Origin: JAFDZW01 sp964404255
GTDB taxonomy: Bacteria; Bacteroidota; Ignavibacteria; Palsa-1295
Direction of reading: 5' to 3'
Length of the DNA: 64,000 nucleotides
Assembly (NCBI GenBank): GCA_964404255.1
Contig: CAYOJJ010000005.1
Coordinates: 1 to 64,000 of the forward strand
Of this stretch, positions 8,435 through 18,377 are shown piece by piece. Position numbers and translations under genes: made by a program. A model generated the notes under the pieces. The model had not been told where the DNA came from. It saw only the letters and a list, made by a program, of their open reading frames with translations, and searched no databases. How positions within the stretch are numbered: position 1 is the stretch's first letter; each line of letters opens with the position of its first letter.

Positions 8435-11168
8435 ACAGCAAAGGCCGGTACCCTTCCCGAAGTTTTTTTTTAGCGGTCGGTTTCATTCGATCCTGTACTG
8501 CCTTTGCCTGTTATTGCTGATCGGTTCTTCAACAGTTGTTCATGCTCAAACCGATAGCCTTGCAAAGAAAAAGAGCGCCGGTGCAAAAGTAAAGCGACCG
8601 GGGTTCGATCTTCCGGATTCTTTATTTGTGGCCGTCGATACGCTAAAGCATGATATCGATACGATCATTTATTATACTGCAAAAGATTCGACGGTTTTCG
8701 AGGTTGGAAAAAAACGAGTGACGCTGACCGGTAATGCAACGCTCGATTACCAACAACGCAATATGCAGGCGCATCGGATCATTCTTGATTTCCCGACGAA
8801 TCTGCTTACCGCCATGAGCAGCGCCTACGATTCGGTTATTGAAAATACGGTTACTCATCAACGGCGCATTATTCGCGACACTACCCGCGTAAAAAGCCGC
8901 GGTGCCCCAAAACTCATGGATGGCGCTACACCCTATGAAGGAGAGATCCTTTCCTTTAATTTGCAAACCAAGCAGGGGACGGTCGATCTCGGGAGTACCA
9001 CCATGGAAGGTGGGTTTTATTATGGAGAAAAAATCAAGCAGGTAGATCAGGGGGTGCTCTTTGTAAAGAACGGGCGCTATACGACCTGTACTGCGCCCAC
9101 GCCGCATTATTATTTCGAATCGCCCCGAATGAAGGTTGTCAGCGGCGATCAGGTCTTTGCCGAACCTGTCTATCTTTATATTGCCGATGTGCCGATCTTT
9201 GTCCTGCCCTTCGCAGTGTTTCCCCAGCACGAAACGGGGCGTCATAGCGGGCTTATCGTGCCAAACTATACCGTGCAGAATTCCCGCGGCTTCGGGCTTA
9301 CGCATTTAGGGTATTATGAAGTGTTCTCCGATTATCTCGATGCGGCGTTTCGCTCGGATATTTACACCAAAGGCGGGTTTAATCTCGACCTGACAACGAC
9401 ATTCATGAAGCGCTATTTGCTCACTTCACCGGTAACGCTCGATCTTGGGTACGGCGAAGCACGGTATAATAGCAGCGATGATTTTAATAAGAACTTCAGG
9501 TTATACCTGAATATCCCGAACCTGCAACTCGATCCGGTGACGAGTGTCAATTCAAATATTACGTTTCAAAGTACGACCTACCAGCGCGATAACGCCCAGA
9601 ATATAAATGATCTCGTTAATCAGAATGTAACCTCGAATGCTTCCTTCAGTACCCAGTTCGAGAAGTTAGGGTTATCGTTCGGTGCCTCGTATTCCAGAAC
9701 TCAGAATCTTCAGGATAATACCTATACCGAAAGCAGCCCGCGTATTACGATCTCGAGAACCTCGCCCCTTTATATTTTTGGTAACAATACGGGAGAGAGT
9801 AGCAGTTATGGCATTTTACAATCGTTCTCGTTCAATTATAGTTTTACAGCGGCACGAAATTATAGCAAGTCGATCGTCAGAATTCCTCGTGATTCCGTTC
9901 ATGGTATTATCGGAGATACCTCCTATCAATTCCACGAGCAATTAGGTATTTTACATTCGCCATCGATCTCGCTCTCGCCGAAAGTAGGATATATTTCCGT
10001 GGTGCCTTCTTTCGATTACGGTGAGGCCTGGTTCATCAAATCAAAGACTAAAACGGCACGATACAGTCTGAATCAGTTTGCGGGGCATACGGACTCTACT
10101 ATCGTATTCGACAATACATATTCCTATGGATTTGACCGGCTCTATCGCTATGATGTTGGAGTTGCTGTTTCCACGACGGCATACGGCATCTTAAATGTAG
10201 GAGCGCTGGGAGTCAAGGCTATCCGCCACACGGTACTGCCTTCGATCAGCTTACGATATCAACCCGATCTTTCCTATCAGGAGAAACGATATTATACCGA
10301 TCCACGAACCGGCCAGCAGATCGCCTATAGCCGCTTTGAAGATGACCTGAACTCGGGTTTTACAATGGGTGGTAAATCGGCCGTGCTTGGATATTCGCTC
10401 GGTAACGATTTTGAAGCAAAAATCGAACGCCAGATAACTTCCGATTCTACCTCCGAAGAAAAGATCAAGTTGCTAAATCTTTCTTTGAACTCCGGTTATG
10501 ATCTTGAGCAAAAACTGTTCAGTGCATTATCGCTTTCGGCGAATACGCAGATCGGTACGTTCTTTAATTTTGGTGCTTCGGCTACCTATTCATTTTATCC
10601 GCAGAATTACCTGGGCGGAGATTCTATCCAGCATACCCTTATTTCGCTCGGGCAGGGGATTGTTCGTGCCACCAATGCTTCGTTTCATGTAGGTGGCGCC
10701 TTCTCTTCGAGTGAAACGTCTTCCGGAGAGAATGTCGATTCTCTTCGAGCTCTTTTCAAACTCAATACTCCAGATGAAGAACGGCAGATGTTCCTTGGCG
10801 GTAATTATCCCGGCGCTTTCGTTTATGTGCCATTTCGTCCGAAATGGAATCTTAATTACGATTTCTCTTATACGCTCGGCTATAGCGGGGCAGTGGTCCA
10901 GAAAAATTTCTCTGCAGGACTTGGTTTTACGTTCTCGCCAACCGAACGCTGGAGCTTTACTTCCAGCGCCCAGTATGATCTGGCAAGCAAGCAATTCCTG
11001 GTACCTAATCTTCGGGTACATCGCGATCTTTCCGATTGCTGGGAAATGAATTTCGATTACCGCCCCACCGGTATTATCCGCGGCTTTAATTTCGAGATCA
11101 GGCTCAAATCACCACAGCTTCAGGATATCAAGCTTACCAGACAGGAGAGTACCTATGGTACATTCTGA
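8427..11168 (+). CDS. lptD: LPS-assembly outer-membrane protein LptD
   Basis: 913 residues from the ATG at 8427; upstream in-frame codons lie inside queC. A signal peptide (hydrophobic run ILYCLCLLLLIG, cleavage after VHA) precedes an OstA/LptA-like periplasmic domain (about residues 60-270, with VTLTGNATLDYQQRNM) and a large beta-barrel with the conserved SGLIVPNY-type entry segment and an alternating Tyr/Ser/Phe pattern to the end. LptD with LptE inserts lipopolysaccharide into the outer leaflet. It is sandwiched between queC and tilS with overlaps on both sides. Confidence 0.92.
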   Translation: MTEQQRPVPFPKFFFSGRFHSILYCLCLLLLIGSSTVVHAQTDSLAKKKSAGAKVKRPGFDLPDSLFVAVDTLKHDIDTIIYYTAKDSTVFEVGKKRVTLTGNATLDYQQRNMQAHRIILDFPTNLLTAMSSAYDSVIENTVTHQRRIIRDTTRVKSRGAPKLMDGATPYEGEILSFNLQTKQGTVDLGSTTMEGGFYYGEKIKQVDQGVLFVKNGRYTTCTAPTPHYYFESPRMKVVSGDQVFAEPVYLYIADVPIFVLPFAVFPQHETGRHSGLIVPNYTVQNSRGFGLTHLGYYEVFSDYLDAAFRSDIYTKGGFNLDLTTTFMKRYLLTSPVTLDLGYGEARYNSSDDFNKNFRLYLNIPNLQLDPVTSVNSNITFQSTTYQRDNAQNINDLVNQNVTSNASFSTQFEKLGLSFGASYSRTQNLQDNTYTESSPRITISRTSPLYIFGNNTGESSSYGILQSFSFNYSFTAARNYSKSIVRIPRDSVHGIIGDTSYQFHEQLGILHSPSISLSPKVGYISVVPSFDYGEAWFIKSKTKTARYSLNQFAGHTDSTIVFDNTYSYGFDRLYRYDVGVAVSTTAYGILNVGALGVKAIRHTVLPSISLRYQPDLSYQEKRYYTDPRTGQQIAYSRFEDDLNSGFTMGGKSAVLGYSLGNDFEAKIERQITSDSTSEEKIKLLNLSLNSGYDLEQKLFSALSLSANTQIGTFFNFGASATYSFYPQNYLGGDSIQHTLISLGQGIVRATNASFHVGGAFSSSETSSGENVDSLRALFKLNTPDEERQMFLGGNYPGAFVYVPFRPKWNLNYDFSYTLGYSGAVVQKNFSAGLGFTFSPTERWSFTSSAQYDLASKQFLVPNLRVHRDLSDCWEMNFDYRPTGIIRGFNFEIRLKSPQLQDIKLTRQESTYGTF

Positions 11169-12579
11169 TGTCTTTTCTACCGTCGCCACGGCCTTACAAA
11201 AGGCCGGAATAAAAGAAGAAGATTCTATTCTTTGCGGTGTCAGCGGTGGCGTTGATTCAGTTGTGCTCGCTTTCATCCTGCAATCGCTTCGCAAGCAGCA
11301 GTTCTTTACGAGACTGGCGATCGCTCATGTCGATCACATGATCCGTGGTAAAGAATCGTCACGGGATGCAGCGTTTGTAAAAAGGCTTGCCGAAAAGCTC
11401 GATGTGCCTTTCTTTCTCCGCCTGGAAGATGTTGCCGCTCTTGCTGCCAGGAATCGCATGAATCTTGAAGAAGCAGCGAGAGAAGTACGGTATTCCTTCT
11501 TCAGAGCCTGTGCCGAAGAAAATGATTTTCGTTTTATCGCCACCGGCCATAACGCCGACGATCAGGTCGAGACCATTCTGATGAATATCGTTCGTGGCTC
11601 TGGTATCCGCGGCCTGCAAGGTATTCCGGCTACGCGAATGCTCGGCGATGGGGTACAGGTCGTCAGGCCGTTACTCGAACTATCGCGTGCCGAGATCACG
11701 GATGTCGCAAAAGCCAACCGCCTCACCTGGAAAGAAGATAGCAGTAACAGCAGCGAGGTATTTACCAGAAACCGCCTGCGATCAAAAGTTGTACCTGCTC
11801 TTCGCGATAGTGTTCCGAACCGTTCTATTTATGAGGGCTTTGCGAGGATTTCAGCCGCAGCATCGGAGCAGCAGCAATTTATCGCTTCACAAGTGCAGGC
11901 GCTTCGTAACGAAGCTTGTAGTGCCGAGGCATTCTCGTTATTTGTTCGTCCGCAATTAGTTGTCTTTCGCCGGGAAGTACTTTTTGCTGCGCCTACCGTG
12001 GTGCTTAAAGAATTTTTACTACTGGAAGCCCAGCAGCTTTGCGGTCATTATATCTCTTTCTCCTGGCAGCAGTATGAAGCGATGGCAGCGCTTATTGCCG
12101 GCAAAGGGCCGAATGCGCTCCAGCTTTCGGGTGAGTTATTATTGCAGCGGGTCGATGCGAGTATCGAACTGCGCCTGCTTAGAGAACCGGAGCAACTGGG
12201 TGCACCACTCGACCTTACGCATTCGGTGGCCACGACAGCAGGTACGATTGTTCTGAAGCGAGCTCCGAAAAAAACTATCGAATATTCCGACAATATTGCC
12301 CTTATTAGATCGTCTGTAGTTAAAGAGAAGGGCCTGCTTGTCCGAAACTGGATGCCTTCGGATACGATCCGACCATTTGGGATGAAGGGCCGCAGAAAAG
12401 TAAGTGATCTTCTGGCCGAAGCCGGCATCAGGACGAGAAGCCTGAAAGAACATGTACCGGTCGTGGTTTTTGCCTCGGATCCGAAAACGATCGTCTGGAT
12501 TCCCGGAATCCGGGCTTCGGAGGAATGCCGTATAAAAAGCGGCGAAACTGCCTATCTGCTATCTCGTATTGTTAAATAA
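11155..12579 (+). CDS. tilS: tRNA(Ile)-lysidine synthetase
   Basis: 474 residues. TilS adds lysine to C34 of the CAU-anticodon tRNA-Ile so that it reads AUA. The PP-loop motif SGGVDS is at about residues 30-35, HVDHMIRG and TGHNADDQVET are family motifs around the active site, and the C-terminal TilS substrate-binding domain is present (FGMKGRRKVSDLLAEAGI). The start overlaps the 3' end of lptD by 14 bases. Essential gene in most bacteria. Confidence 0.95.
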   Translation: MVHSDVFSTVATALQKAGIKEEDSILCGVSGGVDSVVLAFILQSLRKQQFFTRLAIAHVDHMIRGKESSRDAAFVKRLAEKLDVPFFLRLEDVAALAARNRMNLEEAAREVRYSFFRACAEENDFRFIATGHNADDQVETILMNIVRGSGIRGLQGIPATRMLGDGVQVVRPLLELSRAEITDVAKANRLTWKEDSSNSSEVFTRNRLRSKVVPALRDSVPNRSIYEGFARISAAASEQQQFIASQVQALRNEACSAEAFSLFVRPQLVVFRREVLFAAPTVVLKEFLLLEAQQLCGHYISFSWQQYEAMAALIAGKGPNALQLSGELLLQRVDASIELRLLREPEQLGAPLDLTHSVATTAGTIVLKRAPKKTIEYSDNIALIRSSVVKEKGLLVRNWMPSDTIRPFGMKGRRKVSDLLAEAGIRTRSLKEHVPVVVFASDPKTIVWIPGIRASEECRIKSGETAYLLSRIVK

Positions 12580-12739
12580 CATGCCGCGAATCCGTCTGCC
12601 AGGCCTCCCGAACTGAGTTCCGGTGAGGGGTGTTTGAACAGTTAGCCTGTAAGTGGCTTTTTCCGATTTTCGAGAAATGGCTTTTCACATGGGAAAACAG
12701 GCAATACCTACCGCGGCGCGCAGTAGAAGAAAGACACTA

Positions 12740-14893
12740 ATGTATCAAAGGAATAAACCGACCTTGTTCGGTTCAACTATGCAAGATAGAACATTATCGA
12801 TGGCTTCCAATCCCGAAGAACGCCCCACAAGCCGTGGCGGTGGCAATCGCTTTGGCGGAAAAAAACCATCACAAAATTCAAATCCCGGCGGCGGGCCCGG
12901 AGGCGATATGAATCGCCAGCAGATCTTACGTACCGTAATGCTTTGGGCAGTAATGATGTCCGGAGTATTTCTTATTTTATGGATGGTCAATGGTAAGAGC
13001 GATGGCGATGAGGTAGAAGTAACCAATACCACGTATCAGCATTTGCTCGACGAAGGAAAGTTTGAATCCGGAACAGTAGAGCAATATGGACTTAATTCTT
13101 ACCGGTTCCATGGCACCTTGCGCCAGCCGGAAGATATTGTGACCAAAGAAAAGAAATATACCCACGTTCCGAAGATCGTAACCAATCTTGTCCCCGAAAC
13201 CCTCGGCGATCAGTATAAGATCTGGAATGCCAAAGGTATCGAAATTAAGAAGATCGATAGCAATGGATCGTTATGGGAGAACCTACTGAGTTTCCTTCCC
13301 TGGATACTCCCATTCTTCTTTATCATATTCTTCCTGCGCCGGATGCAGAATCAGGGTATGAATGGGCCGAAAGGAATTTTTTCGTTCGGTAAATCGCGGG
13401 CACGCCTTGCCGATGAAAAAGCGCCGAAAGTTACGTTTGTCGATGTAGCCGGCGCCGATGAAGCAAAAGTAGAGTTACAGGAGATCATTGAGTTCTTGCG
13501 CGAACCGCAGAAATTCCAGCGTCTCGGCGGTAAGATTCCGCGCGGTGTATTGCTCCTTGGCCCGCCAGGAACAGGAAAGACGTTACTCGCTCGCGCCGTA
13601 GCCGGAGAAGCCGGTGTACCGTTCATGTCGATCTCCGGCGCTGATTTCGTCGAGATGTTCGTTGGTGTCGGTGCTTCACGTGTTCGCGATCTGTTCGATC
13701 AGGCAAAGCGCAACGCTCCGTGTATCGTCTTTATCGATGAGATCGATGCTGTCGGTCGTCACCGCGGTGCCGGTCTTGGCGGCGGACACGATGAGCGCGA
13801 GCAGACGCTCAACCAGTTGCTTGTCGAGATGGATGGCTTCGAACAAAATAGCGGTGTCATTATTATGGCTGCTACGAACCGTCCGGATGTGCTCGATCCT
13901 GCTTTACTACGCCCCGGCAGATTCGATCGCCAGGTAGTTGTCGATCGTCCCGATGTTCGCGGCCGTGAAGGTATTTTGAAAGTTCATACCCGTAAGGTAC
14001 CGCTCGGTACTTCGGTGGATCTTAATATCATTGCCAAAGGTACTCCCGGATTTTCGGGTGCCGATCTCGCTAATCTTGTCAATGAAGCCGCATTGCTCGC
14101 CGCCCGCCATAATGCGGATCGTGTAACAATGGATGACTTCGAAGAAGCGAAAGATAAGGTCATGATGGGCCTTGAGCGTAAATCGGCTGTGATCAGCGAT
14201 GAAGAAAAGAAAGTAACAGCTTATCATGAGAGCGGCCATGTAATTGTTGCTCGCAAGATGCCGGAAGCTGACCCAGTGCATAAAGTGACTATCATTCCAA
14301 GAGGCCGTGCCCTTGGTGTGACGAGTTATCTGCCTATCGATGAGAAGCATACGTATTCGCGTGAGTATCTGGAATCGGTGATCGCTTATGCTCTTGGTGG
14401 CCGTGCCGCTGAGAAGATCGTTTTCAATCGCATTACAACCGGCGCCGGTAATGATATCGAACGTGCTACCGATCTTGCCCGCAAAATGGTTTGCGATTGG
14501 GGTATGTCCGATAAACTGGGGCCGTTAAAATATGGGCGCGGCGAACATGAGGTATTCCTCGGTCGCGATATGTCTTCGGAAAAAACCTATTCCGATACAA
14601 CCGGTAGAATTATCGATGAAGAGATCCGCCGTATTGTCGAAGAAGGAATGCAGCGCGCCGAGCATATACTTCATGAGCAGATCGAAGTATTGCACCACAT
14701 GGCAAAAGAACTGCTTATCCGCGAAACGCTTAACGGTGAAGAGATCGAAATACTTATGAATGGAGGCAATCTGCCGCCATTTGAAAAGAAGCCCGAGCCT
14801 TCACGTCAGGATCCGAAAAAATTTACGATCGCCGATAATGTAAAGGTACCACCGCTTGGCGATCTTGGCGGTATCGCTCCGATGCCTGCTTAA
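12740..14893 (+). CDS. ftsH: ATP-dependent zinc metalloprotease FtsH
   Basis: 717 residues from the ATG at 12740, preferred because AGAAG lies about ten bases upstream; in-frame alternatives are 12653, 12779 and 12800 (MASNPEER). Two membrane helices (VMLWAVMMSGVFLILWMV and WILPFFFIIFFL) flank a periplasmic domain. The AAA+ domain has Walker A GPPGTGKT, Walker B IVFIDEID and an SRH with LLRPGRFDR. The protease domain has HESGH at residues 496-500. FtsH degrades membrane and regulatory proteins such as LpxC in other species. A strong terminator follows. Confidence 0.96.
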   Translation: MYQRNKPTLFGSTMQDRTLSMASNPEERPTSRGGGNRFGGKKPSQNSNPGGGPGGDMNRQQILRTVMLWAVMMSGVFLILWMVNGKSDGDEVEVTNTTYQHLLDEGKFESGTVEQYGLNSYRFHGTLRQPEDIVTKEKKYTHVPKIVTNLVPETLGDQYKIWNAKGIEIKKIDSNGSLWENLLSFLPWILPFFFIIFFLRRMQNQGMNGPKGIFSFGKSRARLADEKAPKVTFVDVAGADEAKVELQEIIEFLREPQKFQRLGGKIPRGVLLLGPPGTGKTLLARAVAGEAGVPFMSISGADFVEMFVGVGASRVRDLFDQAKRNAPCIVFIDEIDAVGRHRGAGLGGGHDEREQTLNQLLVEMDGFEQNSGVIIMAATNRPDVLDPALLRPGRFDRQVVVDRPDVRGREGILKVHTRKVPLGTSVDLNIIAKGTPGFSGADLANLVNEAALLAARHNADRVTMDDFEEAKDKVMMGLERKSAVISDEEKKVTAYHESGHVIVARKMPEADPVHKVTIIPRGRALGVTSYLPIDEKHTYSREYLESVIAYALGGRAAEKIVFNRITTGAGNDIERATDLARKMVCDWGMSDKLGPLKYGRGEHEVFLGRDMSSEKTYSDTTGRIIDEEIRRIVEEGMQRAEHILHEQIEVLHHMAKELLIRETLNGEEIEILMNGGNLPPFEKKPEPSRQDPKKFTIADNVKVPPLGDLGGIAPMPA

Positions 14894-14914
14894 ATTATTG
14901 TTATTCTTACTATT

Positions 14915-14944
14915 AAAGGCGCTCCATCCGGAGCGCCTTTTTTA
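14915..14944 (+). terminator. Rho-independent terminator after ftsH
   Basis: AAAGGCGCTCC and GGAGCGCCTTT form an 11-pair stem around an ATCC loop and continue into T residues. Confidence 0.93.
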
Positions 14945-15061
14945 TTGGCCGTTGGTAACACTGAGCTAACAGAAACATAACAGATGCTTATCGGACATGA
15001 AGTGGGTTGCGGTGGTTATTGGAGTTGTGTTCAACGAAACCATCGCGAGGAGCACCGCATT

Positions 15062-15847
15062 ATGAAATTGTTCAGGTCATCTGTAGGAGCGCTTACGCTT
15101 GAAGAACCGGATTTTGAACTCACGTTAGATCACGATCCGGCCGATGAATGGCTATCCCGTTTACGGTTTGTCGATACCATTGTCATCAGCGATATTCACC
15201 TGGGCTCGGATGTCTCGAGAAGTAAAGACGTCCTGAAGATGCTCAAAACCTTCGACTTCAAACGCCTTATTCTTAACGGGGATGTCTTTGAAGATCTGAA
15301 CTTCAAACGCCTCGATAAAGACGATTGGAAATTTCTTTCCTATATCAGAAAGCTTTCAAATCCTAAGCGCGGTACCGAAGTAGTCTGGGTTGCCGGTAAC
15401 CATGATGGGATCGCTCAAATCCTTACTCACCTGCTTGGTATTCCGGTGTACGATGAATATCTGTGGGAATTCGATGGAGAAACCTATCTTGCTATTCACG
15501 GCCATCAGTTCGATGATTTCCTGAATCAGAATGTTGTTATCAGCGAAATCGCCTGTGCCGTTTATAAATTCTTTCAGAAGATCGATTCCCAAGAGCAGCG
15601 CATGAGCCGCTGGATGAAACGCCGCAGCAAAACCTGGCTGCGGGTATCCGAGAAGATCGCTCTTGATGCCATCGCCTATGCCAAAAAGAAAAACGCTCAG
15701 CATGTCTTCTGCGGCCATACTCATCAAGCAATGGAATATCAGGAGCATGGCGTACGCTACTATAATTCTGGGTGTTGGACCGATAAGCCGGCGCACTATA
15801 TTGCCATCGATACTTCCTCCGGTGTATCGATAAAAGAGTATCTCTGA
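15062..15847 (+). CDS. Metallophosphoesterase, LpxH-like UDP-2,3-diacylglucosamine diphosphatase family
   Basis: 261 residues from the ATG at 15062, chosen because GAGGAG lies nine bases upstream. All calcineurin-type metal ligands are visible: DIHLG, NGD, GNHD, IHGH and GHTH. The overall pattern, with YYNSGCW near the end, matches the LpxH-like phosphoesterases that often cleave UDP-diacylglucosamine in lipid A synthesis. The neighbouring FtsH and LptD would fit an envelope role, but this is context, not proof. The active site is cytosolic or on the inner face of the membrane. Confidence 0.8.
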   Translation: MKLFRSSVGALTLEEPDFELTLDHDPADEWLSRLRFVDTIVISDIHLGSDVSRSKDVLKMLKTFDFKRLILNGDVFEDLNFKRLDKDDWKFLSYIRKLSNPKRGTEVVWVAGNHDGIAQILTHLLGIPVYDEYLWEFDGETYLAIHGHQFDDFLNQNVVISEIACAVYKFFQKIDSQEQRMSRWMKRRSKTWLRVSEKIALDAIAYAKKKNAQHVFCGHTHQAMEYQEHGVRYYNSGCWTDKPAHYIAIDTSSGVSIKEYL

Positions 15848-15930
15848 GGAGTACTCGCACTGCCGGTTTTCTTATTGCCCCGGAAGTTTCCGTTGTATTT
15901 TGGTACTCATTCACTTATCAGACGATCATC

Positions 15931-16638
15931 ATGAGTACCATTCGTATTGTCGTACCGATCTATAATGGAGTAGATATTCTTGACATCTGCGGCCCATTCG
16001 CTTTCTTCTCTTCACAAAGTGCTGCCGGATTAGAACCCATCCTCGCATCTGATACCGGTAAATCGGTTACTACTATTCAAGGCATTGAGATCAATGCACA
16101 ATCGACACTGAAGAAAGTCTCGGGCGCCGAAGTGATCTGGGTACCAGGCGGATTCGGCGATAACTACTTTAACCAATTCAAGAAGGGTAATCCATTACTT
16201 AATTGGCTCAGTGCACAAGCAACCAGTGCAGAGTTATTCTGCACAGTCTGCACCGGGGCACATATCGCCGCCGCGGCCGGCGCGCTCGATGGATATACAG
16301 TTACAACCCATTGGCTTTTTCAAAAGCAATTGCTGTCTTTTCCAAATATTACGCTCACTTCCGGCTTCCCACGATATTGGGTCGATAGAAACCGCGTTAC
16401 CGGCGGTGGTATTTCCTCCGGGCTCGATGAAGCACTGGCGGTCATAGCGATGCTGCTCAACAATGATGCAGCACAACAGGCACAGTTACTAAATCAATAT
16501 GCTCCCGATCCGCCATTTAACTCCGGTACGCCTGTTACTGCACCTCCCAAAGTGCTAAAAGAATTCTTCGATGCCAATATGAATGATCAGACCGATCTTC
16601 AGAATGCCATCAATGCTTTTCTTGCAGGCAAGAAGTAA
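15931..16638 (+). CDS. DJ-1/PfpI family protein
   Basis: 235 residues of the glutamine-amidotransferase-like fold. The nucleophile elbow is CTVCTGAHIAAAAG, where the second Cys is the expected reactive residue, and VIWVPGGFGDNY and DILDICGPFAFF are family segments. The Asp in DILDICGP and the elbow resemble isonitrile hydratases and AraC-linked PfpI domains, but there is no DNA-binding domain here. Substrate unknown; roles in detoxifying reactive carbonyls or isonitriles are known in the family. It stands alone, with no signal peptide. Confidence 0.8.
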   Translation: MSTIRIVVPIYNGVDILDICGPFAFFSSQSAAGLEPILASDTGKSVTTIQGIEINAQSTLKKVSGAEVIWVPGGFGDNYFNQFKKGNPLLNWLSAQATSAELFCTVCTGAHIAAAAGALDGYTVTTHWLFQKQLLSFPNITLTSGFPRYWVDRNRVTGGGISSGLDEALAVIAMLLNNDAAQQAQLLNQYAPDPPFNSGTPVTAPPKVLKEFFDANMNDQTDLQNAINAFLAGKK

Positions 16639-16692
16639 GCTCGTAACGAGATGGAACCGCTTTTGTGGTTTTCATCTTTAGTGAGCTACTTC

Positions 16693-18033
16693 ATGACGAC
16701 CCATCCGATACTCATAATCGACGACGAGCAATCGATCCGCTCGTTACTGGCGAAGATACTCCGCCTGGAAGGCTATGAGGTTTTTGAAGCAGAAACTGCT
16801 TCGCAGGGGCAGGCTATTCTTGCCGGGGAAAAAATATCGGTGGTTATTACCGATGTCAAGCTGCCCGATGCTAATGGTGTGGAGCTCGTCTCGGCTATTA
16901 AAGCGCTATATCCTGAGATCGAAGTTATTGTAATAACGGCCTTCGGTACGATCGAAGGTGGGGTTGCCGCCATGCGCAATGGCGCCTTCGATTATATTAC
17001 TAAAGGCGACGAAGACGATAGGATCATTCTCACCGTCGAGAAAGCCGTTGAAAAAGCCGATCTGAAAAAACAGATTCGCGAATTACAATACCGGATCGAA
17101 TCGAGAACGGGTTTTTCAAAACTGATCGGCAAATCGGAGTCGTTTTCAAAAGCGGTAGAACTGGCGAAGAAAGTAGCGCAGACGGATACGACCGTGCTGT
17201 TGCTTGGAGAGACGGGCACGGGTAAAGAATTATTTGCCGAAGCTATTCACCGTTCTTCGAAACGGCGCGAGCGGCCATTTATTGCGATCAATTGCAGCGC
17301 TATTGCTACTGATCTCCAGGAATCGGAATTGTTCGGGCATAAGAAAGGCGCCTTTACTGGTGCAGTAGCCGATAAGATTGGTCTCTTAGAAGAAGCGCAT
17401 ACCGGCACGATCTTTCTTGATGAAGTCGGTGACATGACACCCGAGACGCAAACAAAACTACTACGCGTTCTCGAAACCAAGACGATCACGAGAGTAGGAG
17501 ATACAAAGCCGCGCCCTATCGATGTTCGAATCATTGCGGCCACAAATGTTAATTTAAAGGAAGCCATTATCGAACATACGTTTCGCGAAGATCTGTATTA
17601 CCGACTCAACGGCTTTACGATCTATTTGCCTCCGCTGCGTGATCGGGTTGAAGATATCGATCTATTGGCCTATAATTTTCTCCATTATTACAGCGAGCAA
17701 TTCCAAAAGTCAATCACTGGTATCAGTTCTGAAGCTCTGCTCTTATTGCGTCGGCAGCGTTGGATGGGGAATATCCGCGAATTAAAAAATGTGATTGAAC
17801 GGGCAGTGATCCTTTGCACATCCGATACTATTACGACCGAACATCTTCCGGAAGATATCCGCCTACCCCGAAGTAATGAGACTAACCCCGAACTGCAATC
17901 ACTCGATGAGCTTGAACGTACTCATATCCTTCATGTCTTAAAGCATACTACCGGAAAAGCACAAGCAGCAAAGGTGCTTGGTATCGGTATGGCAACCCTC
18001 TACCGAAAGCTGAAAGAATATGGTATAGGATAA
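16693..18033 (+). CDS. Sigma-54-dependent response regulator (NtrC family), probable kdp activator
   Basis: 446 residues. The ATG at 16693 starts directly at the receiver domain (ILIIDDEQS with the acidic pair; phosphoacceptor Asp in VITDVKLPD; Lys in YITKGDED). The AAA+ domain has GETGTGKE and the sigma-54 contact loop GAFTGA. A Fis-type HTH lies at the C-terminus (AAKVLGIGMATLYRKL). In Bacteroidota, Kdp loci often carry such a regulator in place of KdpE, with a separate kinase downstream. That arrangement is seen here: kdp genes follow within 160 bases and a sigma-54-like element lies between. Confidence 0.93.
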   Translation: MTTHPILIIDDEQSIRSLLAKILRLEGYEVFEAETASQGQAILAGEKISVVITDVKLPDANGVELVSAIKALYPEIEVIVITAFGTIEGGVAAMRNGAFDYITKGDEDDRIILTVEKAVEKADLKKQIRELQYRIESRTGFSKLIGKSESFSKAVELAKKVAQTDTTVLLLGETGTGKELFAEAIHRSSKRRERPFIAINCSAIATDLQESELFGHKKGAFTGAVADKIGLLEEAHTGTIFLDEVGDMTPETQTKLLRVLETKTITRVGDTKPRPIDVRIIAATNVNLKEAIIEHTFREDLYYRLNGFTIYLPPLRDRVEDIDLLAYNFLHYYSEQFQKSITGISSEALLLLRRQRWMGNIRELKNVIERAVILCTSDTITTEHLPEDIRLPRSNETNPELQSLDELERTHILHVLKHTTGKAQAAKVLGIGMATLYRKLKEYGIG

Positions 18034-18163
18034 CAGTAGTAGTAATAGTAAGAATTTTTTTTACTCCTCTTCCCGGTTCGTCTCTCATTTTGATAAAAAT
18101 TCTCAAAAGGAGAATTTACCCGCCTAAAATTGTCGATTTCCCTCTCAAATCACCAGTTATTTT

Positions 18164-18181
18164 TTGGCATAGAATTTGACT
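18164..18181 (+). promoter_or_regulatory. Weak sigma-54-like element before kdp
   Basis: TTGGCATAGAATTTGACT has the -24 GG (18166-18167) and, after ten bases, GA instead of GC at the -12 position. It lies 12 bases before the first small gene of the kdp operon and right after a sigma-54 activator gene. The position argues for it; the imperfect -12 argues against it. Confidence 0.4.
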
Positions 18182-18192
18182 TCAGAGCAGGT

Positions 18193-18285
18193 ATGGATAT
18201 CGTATTAATACTCGCAATGGTAGCTTTAGGACTCGGATTTTTCTGGGTTTTCTTTAAAGCGATCGATGCTTTTGAAGTACTCTGA
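18193..18285 (+). CDS. 30-residue single-helix membrane peptide upstream of kdpF
   Basis: MDIVLILAMVALGLGFFWVF begins a 30-residue peptide that is one continuous hydrophobic helix with a short KAIDAFEVL tail. It ends five bases before kdpF, has its own ATG and starts at the first position after the putative promoter. It resembles KdpF in size and nature but lacks the RPEKF-like end. It may be a second small stabilising subunit of the Kdp complex or a regulatory leader. No family name is known to me. Confidence 0.6.
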   Translation: MDIVLILAMVALGLGFFWVFFKAIDAFEVL

Positions 18286-18290
18286 CGACT

Positions 18291-18371
18291 ATGTTTATCG
18301 CTCTCTTTATTATCAGTGTGATCTTATTCTTTTATCTCGGCTACGTTCTCGTACAACCCGAGAAATTCTAA
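18291..18371 (+). CDS. kdpF: K+-transporting ATPase small subunit KdpF
   Basis: 26 residues, MFIALFIISVILFFYLGYVL then VQPEKF. This is the usual KdpF pattern of one membrane helix followed by (R/Q)PEKF. KdpF stabilises the KdpABC complex in the inner membrane. It is six bases upstream of kdpA and too short for ordinary gene calling. Confidence 0.88.
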   Translation: MFIALFIISVILFFYLGYVLVQPEKF

Positions 18372-18377
18372 CCTTCT

